Assembly (NCBI GenBank): GCA_016213695.1 | Contig: JACQZV010000167.1 | Coordinates: 1-45,233, forward strand | Length of the DNA: 45,233 bases | Source: Acidobacteriota bacterium | GTDB taxonomy: Bacteria > Acidobacteriota > Vicinamibacteria > Vicinamibacterales > UBA2999 | Direction: 5' to 3' | Notes under the pieces: generated by a model | The model's input: only the letters and a program-made list of their open reading frames with translations | What the model was told of the DNA's origin: nothing | Databases searched by the model: none | Part shown: positions 24,799 to 32,198 of the stretch, piece by piece | Layout of the letters: each line of letters starts with the position of its first letter | How positions within the stretch are numbered: the first letter of the stretch is position 1 | Made by a program: the position numbers and the translations under genes

Positions 24799-25956
24799 AT
24801 GAAGGTGATTTCACGTCGGTCGGTCGGCGCGCTGCTTGCGACAGCGCTCGGCACGTTCCTGGTTGCGGTCGGCCTCACGCAGACGCCGGTCGCCGCCCAG
24901 GGCGCCGCCGATCAGAAGATGGAGCAGGCGTTCAAGAACATCAAGTCGCTCAACGGCCAGTCCGCGGAGCTTCTGCTTCCAACCATGGTGTACTTCGAAG
25001 CCGCCCTCGGCGTCGGGTGCCCGTACTGCCACGACAACGACGCGGCCAAGCGCGAGCTCGACACCAAGCCGACCAAGCAGGTGGCACGGCGCATGATCGA
25101 AATGGTCAACGCCGTCAACAAGAACACCTTCGGCGGCGCGCCGCGGGTGACCTGCTTTACCTGCCACTCGGGGCGCCCCGAACCGATCGGCATGCCGAAC
25201 GTCATCGGCCAGGCGCTGCCGCCGGCGCTCGGCGAGGACTATTACGACAACCTGCCGGCGGCTCCCGCCGTGCCCACCGGCATGAGCGCGGGCCAGCTGC
25301 TCGACAAGTACATCGCCGCGGTTGGCGGCGAAGCCGCCGTACAGAAGGCGCCGAGCCTGATGGCGGCCGGCACCGTCACGCAGCGCCGGATCGGCCGCCC
25401 CTTCCCGGCACAGCAGGTGGAGATTTCGTCGAAGGCCCCCGGGATGGAGCTCATCGTGACGAAGGCCGGTCAAGCCGACAACCTGGTGGCCTACGGTCCC
25501 GCCGCCCTGTGGGCGAAGGCCGGCAACGGCGCGGCCCGTAATCTGCGCAAGGCCGAAGGCGACGCCACCAGACTCGAGGACGCCTTCAACCTGCCGGCGC
25601 AGATCAAGCAGCTGCTGATGGAGCCGAAGGTGGAGCGGCCCGAAATCGTGCTCGGCCGCGAGCTCTACGTGGTGAGCGGGCGCACGCCGAACCTGCCGAG
25701 GGTCAAGCTCTACTTCGAGAAAGAGAGCGGCATGCTGCGGCGGCTCACCTACTACACCGAGTCGTCGTTCGGCCAGTATCCGACGCAGATCGACTACACC
25801 GACGTCCGCGACGTGAGCGGGAGGAAGGTGCCCTTCACGTGGGTGATCTCGCAGACGCGGAACCGCGAGTTCACCTGGGCCATGCAGAACGTGCGGGCCG
25901 CGGCGGTCGAGGACGCGAAGTTCGCCAGGCCGGCAGCGGCCGCGGCGTCGCAGTAG
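24799..25956 (+). CDS. Exported reaction-centre-type cytochrome c family protein with LolA-like C-terminus
   Basis: 385 residues, AGGAGG before the ATG. Signal peptide, then MEQAFKNIKSLNGQSAELLL and two c-haem motifs: CPYCH (C74, C77, H78) and CFTCH (C119, C122, H123). The haem domain ends near residue 130. A second domain from about 165 (LLDKYIAAVGGEAAVQK) to the end is a lipoprotein-sorting-like half-barrel (YPTQIDYTDVRDVSGRKVPF). Same architecture as the protein at 12017. Reaction-centre cytochrome c family genes of this kind are frequent in non-phototrophic Acidobacteriota (recollection). It closes the six-gene operon; TTGGGG and TATAGG at 24750-24771 are a weak internal promoter candidate with poor spacing. 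Confidence 0.86.
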   Translation: MKVISRRSVGALLATALGTFLVAVGLTQTPVAAQGAADQKMEQAFKNIKSLNGQSAELLLPTMVYFEAALGVGCPYCHDNDAAKRELDTKPTKQVARRMIEMVNAVNKNTFGGAPRVTCFTCHSGRPEPIGMPNVIGQALPPALGEDYYDNLPAAPAVPTGMSAGQLLDKYIAAVGGEAAVQKAPSLMAAGTVTQRRIGRPFPAQQVEISSKAPGMELIVTKAGQADNLVAYGPAALWAKAGNGAARNLRKAEGDATRLEDAFNLPAQIKQLLMEPKVERPEIVLGRELYVVSGRTPNLPRVKLYFEKESGMLRRLTYYTESSFGQYPTQIDYTDVRDVSGRKVPFTWVISQTRNREFTWAMQNVRAAAVEDAKFARPAAAAASQ

Positions 25957-25993
25957 ACATCCGGAGAGAGGGGTGGGGCCGCTCCCCGCCCCT

Positions 25994-26070
25994 CTCTGGT
26001 CTTTGGTCTTTGGTCTCTGGTCTCTGGTCTCTGGTCTCTGGTCTCTGATCCCTGATCCCTGATCCCTGCT
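25994..26070. repeat. Heptamer tandem array (CTCTGGT/CCCTGAT), 11 units
   Basis: Eleven 7-bp units, mainly CTCTGGT and CTTTGGT, changing to CCCTGAT in the last units, fill the space between two convergent genes. The array runs into the CTA (26069-26071) that encodes the TAG of the minus-strand cytochrome gene. The gradual change of unit along the array suggests slippage. Nothing else is seen between 25957 and 25993. Confidence 0.85.
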
Positions 26071-26857
26071 ACTGCCCCTTCAGCTGCTGCAGCTGGTTGC
26101 GCGCCTGCGCGTTGTTCGGATTCAGCTCCAGCGCCCGGCTCAGATCCTGGATCGCGCCCTGCTTGTCGCCCTTGGCATTCTTGACCTGCGCTATCCCCTG
26201 GTACGTCATGGACGACTTCGGGAAGTACTCCAGGTTCGCCTGCAGGTACACCAGGGCATCATCCGGCCGCTTCGCGTTCAGCGCCGCCGTGCCAATGCCC
26301 ACGAGCGCATATTCCGTGAAGTCGTACTGCTGGCCGCCGTAGAACTTCGCGCGGAGCTCCTTGAACTTCGCGAGGCCGGCCGCGGCGCCGCCGCCATTCG
26401 CCTCGGACTGGCTGACGACCGCGCCGAGCGGCTCCGGAATCGGCAGCCCGTGATGGCACGAGGCGCAGAGGACGCGGGTCGGCGCGCCCGGACGTCCCTC
26501 GCCCGAGGTCGGTCCGGCGCCCACCGGCTTGTCCACGATCGCCGCCAGCGAGACGTTGATGGAATCGCGCAGCATGATCATCTTGCGCGCGACCTTCTTT
26601 TCACGCTTGTCGTCAGACGCGAAGTCGAACCGCCCCTCACGCTGCACGTGGCAGTAGTTGCACTCCACGCCGAGCGACCGATTGAACGCGTTCATGAAAT
26701 TGATGACCACGGCCCGCGAGGTGTTCTGCGGCCAGACCTGCAGGTTGGTCATCGGGGGCGGCGCCTGCTGGCCGCCGCCGGCGGGGGCCTGTGCCCAGAC
26801 CGAGACGCCGACGAGACACATGATTCCAAGAGCGATTCCGCATGCCACACGTTTCAT
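26069..26857 (-). CDS. Exported diheme-type cytochrome c with C-terminal tetratricopeptide repeats
   Basis: 262 residues, GGAGG 7 bases before the ATG. After the signal, the N-terminal half is reaction-centre-cytochrome-like with CNYCH (C66, C69, H70) and CASCH (C131, C134, H135). The C-terminal third has TPR-like helices (ALVYLQANLEYFPKSSMTYQ, then GDKQGAIQDLSRALELNPNN), expected to mediate protein contact. Unlike the other two cytochromes here it has no LolA-like domain. It is the last gene of the nine-gene exported-protein operon that begins at 33197, 28 bp after the SGNH gene. It would act in the periplasm as an electron carrier or scaffold. Confidence 0.86.
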   Translation of the reverse strand: MKRVACGIALGIMCLVGVSVWAQAPAGGGQQAPPPMTNLQVWPQNTSRAVVINFMNAFNRSLGVECNYCHVQREGRFDFASDDKREKKVARKMIMLRDSINVSLAAIVDKPVGAGPTSGEGRPGAPTRVLCASCHHGLPIPEPLGAVVSQSEANGGGAAAGLAKFKELRAKFYGGQQYDFTEYALVGIGTAALNAKRPDDALVYLQANLEYFPKSSMTYQGIAQVKNAKGDKQGAIQDLSRALELNPNNAQARNQLQQLKGQ

Positions 26858-26885
26858 CGTTGAACCTCCGGCGCGGCTGAGCCTA

Positions 26886-27533
26886 TCACTTCTCGAATGC
26901 CTTCGTCAGGACCGGCTTCAGGATCCGCGCGAACCCCTCGTAGGCCGCCGGCCTCAGGTGCAGCTCGTCGGGCATGTAGAGGTCGAGGCGCGGCGTCCCG
27001 TCGCGGTTGAACAGCACCGGGTTCACGTCGACATACTGCAGCCGGGTCGTGCCGGCGGCGTACGCCTCCACCTGACGGTTGACCGCGTCCACCACGTCCC
27101 ACCGGTCCTGCTTCTCCGGCGCGCGATTGATCGAGACAAACACGATACGCGCCGCCGGCAGCGCCGCGGCCACGCGGTCCACGAACTGCCGGATCCGGCC
27201 GACGATCGCCGCGGCCGGCTCCCCCGCGTCGACATCGTTGCTGCCGCAGTAATAGACGACCACCGAGGGCCGCGCCGGCAGCACGGCCGAGTCCACCATG
27301 CGCAGGACGTCGCCGGTCTGCAGGCCGTCGATGGCGCGGTTCAGCACCGGCAGCGGCGCCATCTGTGTCGCGAGGTTCGTCCAGCGATGGAAGATGCTGC
27401 TCCCGACAAACAGGACGGGGCCTCCCCTCGCCGCCGGATCGCCCGCGCCCTGCGCGGCGCCCGGCGAGGGCACGAGCAGCGCCAGCGCGACGAAGAGGGG
27501 GACGAACATCACGACGTTCCGCGTGCGTGTCAT
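26886..27533 (-). CDS. Secreted SGNH/GDSL-type hydrolase
   Basis: 215 residues with a signal peptide. The SGNH blocks are visible: FVGSSIFHRW with the nucleophile at S46 in a modified GDS motif, LNRAIDG for the block II glycine, YYCGSNDV for the block III Asn, and DELHLRP carrying the Asp-x-x-His pair. Such enzymes act on acyl or acetyl esters of carbohydrates and lipids. The GSSxxxxW and CGSND details match esterases near secreted glycan enzymes. It starts 9 bp after the stop of the upstream GDTLVV gene, with only a weak ribosome site, so coupled translation is likely. Substrate unknown. Confidence 0.88.
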   Translation of the reverse strand: MTRTRNVVMFVPLFVALALLVPSPGAAQGAGDPAARGGPVLFVGSSIFHRWTNLATQMAPLPVLNRAIDGLQTGDVLRMVDSAVLPARPSVVVYYCGSNDVDAGEPAAAIVGRIRQFVDRVAAALPAARIVFVSINRAPEKQDRWDVVDAVNRQVEAYAAGTTRLQYVDVNPVLFNRDGTPRLDLYMPDELHLRPAAYEGFARILKPVLTKAFEK

Positions 27534-27542
27534 CGCATCGAC

Positions 27543-28418
27543 CTACTGCTTCCCGAGGCCGTCACCGACGCCCGCACTGGACGAGTGCGCCGCGTCGCGC
27601 TCGCCTTCGTGGCACGCCCACTCCCAGAACTCCTCGTCCGGCATCCGCCTGTTGGACACACGCATCGTCCACGGCCTGGTGAACACCGTCGGATCCGTGA
27701 TCGTCGCCTCGTAGGTCATCGTCGTGGCGTCCACAAAGACGTAGCGCTCCACGATGCGCGCGTTGTCGGTGAAGAAGTCGCCAATCACGTCGAGCCGCGA
27801 CTTCGCCTTGAGATTGGTCGTGTCCACCACCAGGGTGTTGCCGTCCCACCGGCCGCGCCCATCGCCCATCCAGAGCTTCACGCTCGCGCCGACGTGCGGA
27901 CGGCCGTCCAGCGGGACGACCCGAAACGCGTGATACTCGTCCCAGACGAACACCACGCTCCCGGGTGGTTGCAGGATCCGGAACGTCGGAAAATAGTTCA
28001 GGCGGGGCACCCCGGGCACCAGACACCGCGTCTGCGTGTCGATGTGCTCGGGCCTGGTCGGCGTCTCGTACGCGGCGGCGAGCCCCTTCTGCAGCGCCGC
28101 CGCCCACGGCTGATAGGGAATGTGGCCGTCGGACGGATCCACGATCCGGCTCGCACTGCTCTTGACCACTCCGGTCAGCCGCTCCTCGAAGTCCGCCGCG
28201 CCGCTCTTGGCCGGGTCGAGCGACTGGGTCCCGCCGTTGACCGGGCGCCAGGCGCCCTGCACGTCGGGCTGGCCGTCGGAGGTCAGCGCAGGCGGCCACG
28301 GCCTGGTCGGCGCCTGTGGCCGGGGCGCCGGGGCCTGGCCGGACAGCAAGGCCGGCAGCGCGACGAGCGCCACGCCGATCCCCAGCGCCGTCACCGCCTG
28401 GTGCACTCTCATCGCCAT
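27543..28418 (-). CDS. Secreted GDTLVV-family protein
   Basis: 291 residues from the ATG at 28418, which follows GGGAGGGGG; a further ATG lies two codons on. Signal, then QPDVQGAWRPVN, CLVPGVPRLNYFPTFRILQP, LWMGDGRGRWDGNTLVVDTT, FFTDNARIVERYVF, ITDPTVFTRPWTM and ACHEGERD near the end, so both family Cys are kept. The C-terminal Ser/Ala/Gly tail is short and disordered. It lies 16 bp after the stop of the next GDTLVV gene in the same operon, so two family members are adjacent, as in the A-B pairs at 19904-24729. Function unknown. Confidence 0.83.
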   Translation of the reverse strand: MAMRVHQAVTALGIGVALVALPALLSGQAPAPRPQAPTRPWPPALTSDGQPDVQGAWRPVNGGTQSLDPAKSGAADFEERLTGVVKSSASRIVDPSDGHIPYQPWAAALQKGLAAAYETPTRPEHIDTQTRCLVPGVPRLNYFPTFRILQPPGSVVFVWDEYHAFRVVPLDGRPHVGASVKLWMGDGRGRWDGNTLVVDTTNLKAKSRLDVIGDFFTDNARIVERYVFVDATTMTYEATITDPTVFTRPWTMRVSNRRMPDEEFWEWACHEGERDAAHSSSAGVGDGLGKQ

Positions 28419-28434
28419 GCTCCCCCTCCCACAC

Positions 28435-29199
28435 TCACCGTCCCGGGTACGGATAGTACTGTTCCCACTCGAACGCATAGCAGTCGTAATCGAGCAACTG
28501 GACGTTCGGCTCCCTGCGGCGGTACAGGAGCATGCGCATCTTCCAGGGCCGCGCGAACACCTTCGGGTCTTCGATGGTCGCTTCGTAGCTGATGTGATCG
28601 GCGTCCATCAGCGAGTACCGCTCGACGACGTGCAGCGCGTCGCTGTGGAAGTTGCCGGTCCTGTCGAACCAGGTGTCCCCGTTGAAGTGCACGACGTCGA
28701 CGACCAGCGTGTCTCCTTCCCATCGGCCGCGGGAATCCCCCATCCACCACTCGATGGGTCCCGCCGGATGCGGGCTCCCGTTCGTATAGATGTAGCGAAT
28801 CGCATGGACGTACTCGTACAGGATTGTCGTGACGTCCGGCATCTGAATAATCTGAAACGGGAAGGGCATGTAGGTGATGCGCGGCACGCCCGGCAGGTAG
28901 CATTTCGACTCGGGGTCCCGCGTCGCGCGAGTGGCGAGGTTCTCCTGCCTGGTGGCGAGCGCCTCTGGCCGGTACGGGATCTCGTCGCCCTCGACCACGC
29001 CGAGCCCGCCGGGGACGCCCTTGCTTGCGGAGTGGGACAGGAGGTTGTCGTTGGCGGTGTTGAAGGCCTGCCAGATGCCCGACAGGTCGGGCTTGCCGTC
29101 ACGCGTGCGCGGAATGCCCGCGGACTGGGCGGCGGCAGGCGCCTGACCGAGCGCCAACACCGCCGCGAGAAGCAGACAACCGCCACCGCCGAGCCTCAT
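28435..29199 (-). CDS. Secreted GDTLVV-family protein, B-like
   Basis: 254 residues from the ATG at 29199 with GGGGAG just upstream; the frame is open to 29331, but that part is Arg-rich and lacks signal character. Signal, then KPDLSGIWQAFNTANDNL, CYLPGVPRITYMPFPFQIIQ, WWMGDSRGRWEGDTLVVDVV, GNFHSDALHVVERYSL, IEDPKVFARPWK and LLDYDCYAFEWE. Close to B1/B2 but ending about 30 residues earlier, without the second GDT repeat. It follows the orphan binding-protein gene by 28 bp. No catalytic motif seen. Confidence 0.83.
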   Translation of the reverse strand: MRLGGGGCLLLAAVLALGQAPAAAQSAGIPRTRDGKPDLSGIWQAFNTANDNLLSHSASKGVPGGLGVVEGDEIPYRPEALATRQENLATRATRDPESKCYLPGVPRITYMPFPFQIIQMPDVTTILYEYVHAIRYIYTNGSPHPAGPIEWWMGDSRGRWEGDTLVVDVVHFNGDTWFDRTGNFHSDALHVVERYSLMDADHISYEATIEDPKVFARPWKMRMLLYRRREPNVQLLDYDCYAFEWEQYYPYPGR

Positions 29200-29227
29200 A
29201 CGTCTCCCCGCCTGCCGGCCAACGCGC

Positions 29228-30043
29228 TCAGCGTTCCGGCGGCCCGAACCCTGCCTCTTTCCAGATGGCCTGCGCCTCTGACGCCGCGAGGTAATCCAGG
29301 AGCGCCCTGGCGCCGGCGGGGTCGCTCGCACGGGTGGAGATGAACCCCACGACCGCCACGGGCGTGGAAATGCTCCGCGGCAGCACGCCGACGATGTCGT
29401 ACTTCTCCTTGTCGGGGACCATGTCGCTCAACATGAGCATGCCGATGTCGATGTCGCCGTTGGCAAGCCGCGTCGCGGTCTTGACGGAATTGCGCGTGGT
29501 GTCCGGCGGGAGGCCCTGCGCACCCGGGCCAAGTTCGACCTCACTCTTCCCGGCGACCTGGTCGGCGATGCCGAGCGTGGTCAGCGCCTCCCACGGTCCC
29601 TGCCCCGCCACCGTGAAGTCGGGGTCCTCATAGCCGATGCGCCTGGCCGCCAGGAGCGCGCTCTTGACCGCGGCAGGCGTGGAGATGTCGGGCTTCGGCC
29701 GGCCCTTCGGCACGCCGACGGCCGTGAGAATGCTGGTGACCGGCGTCGCGCTGCTGAGAACGATGGTCCCCGAGGAGAGCGCGCCCGGGAAGGGCGCGAT
29801 GATGAGCGACACATCGAGCCCCTGGCCCCTGGCGACCGTGCGTCTGGTCTCCGCGCCATTGCCGAAGGTCACTTTGACGGTGCGGCCCGTCTTGGCCTGG
29901 AAGCCGGCGACAATCTTCTGCGTGGCGGCACGCATGGGCCCCACCGCCAGCAGGGTAATCTCGCTCTGACTCTGGGCGCGCGCGCCCGACCAGCCGCCAT
30001 ACGCGAGCGCAAGTACGACAACCGCCGATGCCGTCTTCTTCAT
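29228..30043 (-). CDS. Periplasmic substrate-binding protein, ModA-like (type 2 fold), without transporter
   Basis: 271 residues from the ATG at 30043 (a GTG directly upstream is possible). Signal peptide, then EITLLAVGPMRAATQKIVAG, the KTGRTVKVTFGNG strand, VSLIIAP and the hinge region ending in FISTRASDPAGARALLDYL. This is the molybdate-binding-type fold that also serves other oxyanions and small acids. No permease or ATPase gene lies near, and the flanking genes encode exported GDTLVV-like proteins, so it may sense or sequester a ligand rather than feed an ABC transporter. A shorter relative is encoded at 33260-34012, just across the divergent promoter region. Confidence 0.82.
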   Translation of the reverse strand: MKKTASAVVVLALAYGGWSGARAQSQSEITLLAVGPMRAATQKIVAGFQAKTGRTVKVTFGNGAETRRTVARGQGLDVSLIIAPFPGALSSGTIVLSSATPVTSILTAVGVPKGRPKPDISTPAAVKSALLAARRIGYEDPDFTVAGQGPWEALTTLGIADQVAGKSEVELGPGAQGLPPDTTRNSVKTATRLANGDIDIGMLMLSDMVPDKEKYDIVGVLPRSISTPVAVVGFISTRASDPAGARALLDYLAASEAQAIWKEAGFGPPER

Positions 30044-30067
30044 CACGCCTCCCCGGCAGGCAGCCGT

Positions 30068-30931
30068 CTACTGCGTGCGCCGGTAGTGCTGCGTCGTCGT
30101 ACGCGGCGCCACCTTCATCGTCTTCATCTTCTTGATGTACTCGGGATAGAGCGTCTCCTCGCCGCCAAGCGCCCCTTCGATCGGGAGCCCATATTCGGCG
30201 GCGAACTCGCGCATGACATCGTTCTGACCGGGCATGAAGCTGGGCACCCTGCCCGCCGGCACGACCGCACCGTCCGGCGTGATTTCGCACGGGAACGGCG
30301 GAATGATCTGATTCGGATCGAAGACCCAGCTCGACTCGCGGATGTAGGGCGCCGTCAGATACGCCGGGTCGTCGATGATGAACACCATCGTCAGCACGTC
30401 GCCGTACCGGTGCACGCGCGTCGTCACCGTCGCCTTCACGCTCTTCGGCACGCCGGTGCGCGTGAGATACGCCTCCTTGAGGTGCGTGGTCGTGTAGACG
30501 AGCGTGTTGCGATCGGCGCGCCCGGTCGAAAATCCCGACCATTTGTGCGGCGCGTTCGGCGACGGGTGCGGCCGGCCGTCCAGATAGATCACCTGTTCGG
30601 GCTCCTGCCACGCCACGTGCAGCCGCAGGCCCACCGGCTGCCGGGTTTCCTGGTCCAGTTCGGTGGTGATGCGCAACTGCGACACGGAGACGCGCAGCCC
30701 GATGTCGATCGGGTGCGGCCGGCACAGATTCTCCGGCAGGTCGAGCTGATCCGGATGCCAGGACTCGGCCCGCAGGCGCCCCGCCTCGTTGAGCGGGATG
30801 CCGGTGTAGTCGCCGATATCCATGTGGGTGTTGTAGACCCTCGGTGACCACTCGCCGGTGAGATCGACCTGAGCGCTCGCCGGCCGGGCCGCGAGCACGA
30901 ACACGACACTCAGCAGAATCGCGGATTTCAT
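30068..30931 (-). CDS. Secreted protein, divergent relative of the GDTLVV family
   Basis: 287 residues with signal peptide. Family echoes are DLTGEWSPRVY at the start, YLDGRPHPSPNAPHKWSGFS in the position of the WMGDS stretch, GRADRNTLVYTTTHLKEAYL in place of GRWEGDTLVV, and a FIIDDPAYLTAPYI strand. Cys occur in ENLCRPHP and PFPCEITP, which may be the equivalents of the family pair. The C-terminal YPEYIKKMKTMKV tail is specific. It sits 13 bp after a similar divergent gene (30945). The relationship to the core family is inferred from order of motifs only. Confidence 0.76.
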   Translation of the reverse strand: MKSAILLSVVFVLAARPASAQVDLTGEWSPRVYNTHMDIGDYTGIPLNEAGRLRAESWHPDQLDLPENLCRPHPIDIGLRVSVSQLRITTELDQETRQPVGLRLHVAWQEPEQVIYLDGRPHPSPNAPHKWSGFSTGRADRNTLVYTTTHLKEAYLTRTGVPKSVKATVTTRVHRYGDVLTMVFIIDDPAYLTAPYIRESSWVFDPNQIIPPFPCEITPDGAVVPAGRVPSFMPGQNDVMREFAAEYGLPIEGALGGEETLYPEYIKKMKTMKVAPRTTTQHYRRTQ

Positions 30932-30944
30932 CTGATCACCTCTG

Positions 30945-31787
30945 TCAGCGCGGTTCGTCGACGCGGCAGGGCGTGGGATCCCACCCGGTTGCGTCCGGCA
31001 GCTTCTTGAAGTGCGCGTGCATGATGAGCGGCTCGATCAGGTACTGCGGATCGGTGACGACCGTCGTCACCACGAGCCAGGTGCTCTTCCGGTACGGGTC
31101 GGTGAAGACATCGAAGTACTCTTCCAGCAGCGCGTTGGCGCTGTACGGCACGCCGTTCTTCTGCAGATAGCCCGGGCGCATGCGCGTGGTCGTCACCGCC
31201 AGATAGTCGGCTTCCTTCCGCTGCGCCGGCACGACGACGAGCCTGCCTTCCACATCCTGCACCGGCCCGCCAAAGCCGTCGCGCCGGTCCCTCGGCTCGG
31301 CGCCGCCCCAGATCGCCGCCGAATAGCCCTGCCACGAAGGGGCCTCATCGGCTGGCGCCGGCGTGCCGAAGTGAAACAGACGCGCCTGCGTTCCGGAATC
31401 GGTGTCCAGCCGGAGGGTGTTGTCGTCCTGCCAGGTGATGTGCAGCCGCCCCGGGACCTGCAGGAGGCCGGCCGCGCCGTACGACCTGCACTCCTCACCG
31501 CCGGCGCGGTCCTTCGCCGCGTCCCAGGCGTCCGCGATCTTCCGCCCTTCCGGATTGAGGGGCACCTGGACGTAGTCGCCCTTGTCGGGCACGACCATCC
31601 GGTAGCGCCACTTCTCGGTGACTTCCGACACCCAGTAGCCGGTAAAGTCGTACGGCGCCCGTGCGCGCGCGGTCGCCGGAGGGGCGTTTTGCGCTCCGCC
31701 ACGGCCCTGCCCTTCGGCGTGAGCCGAGAGCACCAGCGACACCGCCGCGGCGAGCAGCGCGACTCGACGTTCCATGTCCGTTCTCAT
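30945..31787 (-). CDS. Secreted protein, divergent relative of the GDTLVV family, coupled to DUF6152
   Basis: 280 residues from the ATG at 31787, which overlaps the DUF6152 stop as ATGA, the classic coupled arrangement; an ATG four codons later is an alternative. Signal, then YDFTGYWVSEVTEKWRYRM, a Cys in EECRSYGAAGLLQVPGRLHI, WQGYSAAIWGG, a TTTRMRPGYLQKNGVPYS strand, VTDPQYLIEPLI and a last Cys (PTPCRVDEPR). The general order matches the gene downstream more than the core family. As in three other places of this window, a DUF6152 gene directly precedes the gene. Function unknown. Confidence 0.76.
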   Translation of the reverse strand: MRTDMERRVALLAAAVSLVLSAHAEGQGRGGAQNAPPATARARAPYDFTGYWVSEVTEKWRYRMVVPDKGDYVQVPLNPEGRKIADAWDAAKDRAGGEECRSYGAAGLLQVPGRLHITWQDDNTLRLDTDSGTQARLFHFGTPAPADEAPSWQGYSAAIWGGAEPRDRRDGFGGPVQDVEGRLVVVPAQRKEADYLAVTTTRMRPGYLQKNGVPYSANALLEEYFDVFTDPYRKSTWLVVTTVVTDPQYLIEPLIMHAHFKKLPDATGWDPTPCRVDEPR

Positions 31788-32188
31788 TGCACGTTGGCGG
31801 CGGGACCCACCCACTTGAAGCCGTCCGACGGCCGCTCAATCGTGCGCAGCAGCATGCGGTGGTCTTCCGCGATGCGCCCCGGGATCCCGGTGACGATGAC
31901 GCGGTCGCCGGGACGCAGCGTCGACTGGGACAGTCCGCTCTCCGTGAGCTGGTTGGGTGCGGCGCCTTCGATGACCCACATGAACTTCTCTCCCTTGTCG
32001 TCGGCGCCTTCGACCTTCATGAATGAATGCGGATTGCGCCAGAGGAACTCCCTCAGCGTTCCCTCGACCCGGACGGACTTGCCCACGAGGTAGGTGGCGG
32101 CGACTGAATGATGCGCGAAAGCCGACACGCCGCCCCACGTCAGCAGGGCCACGGCAGTCACTGAAACGACGATCTGTCTTCGGGTCAT
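31784..32188 (-). CDS. DUF6152 family exported protein, copy 4
   Basis: 134 residues. Signal peptide ending AFA before His26-His27 (HHSVAATYLVG), then VEGTLREFLWRNPH with H54, WVIEGAAPNQLTESG, and LRPGDRVIVTGIPGR. The same marks as the other three copies, with a Trp-Arg before NPH. It starts 10 bp after the stop of the metallo-beta-lactamase-fold gene and overlaps the next gene by 4 bp. Its place as second gene of a nine-gene all-exported operon suggests it is a general component rather than specific to one partner. Function unknown. Confidence 0.88.
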   Translation of the reverse strand: MTRRQIVVSVTAVALLTWGGVSAFAHHSVAATYLVGKSVRVEGTLREFLWRNPHSFMKVEGADDKGEKFMWVIEGAAPNQLTESGLSQSTLRPGDRVIVTGIPGRIAEDHRMLLRTIERPSDGFKWVGPAANVQ

Positions 32189-32198
32189 GGCATCGCTC

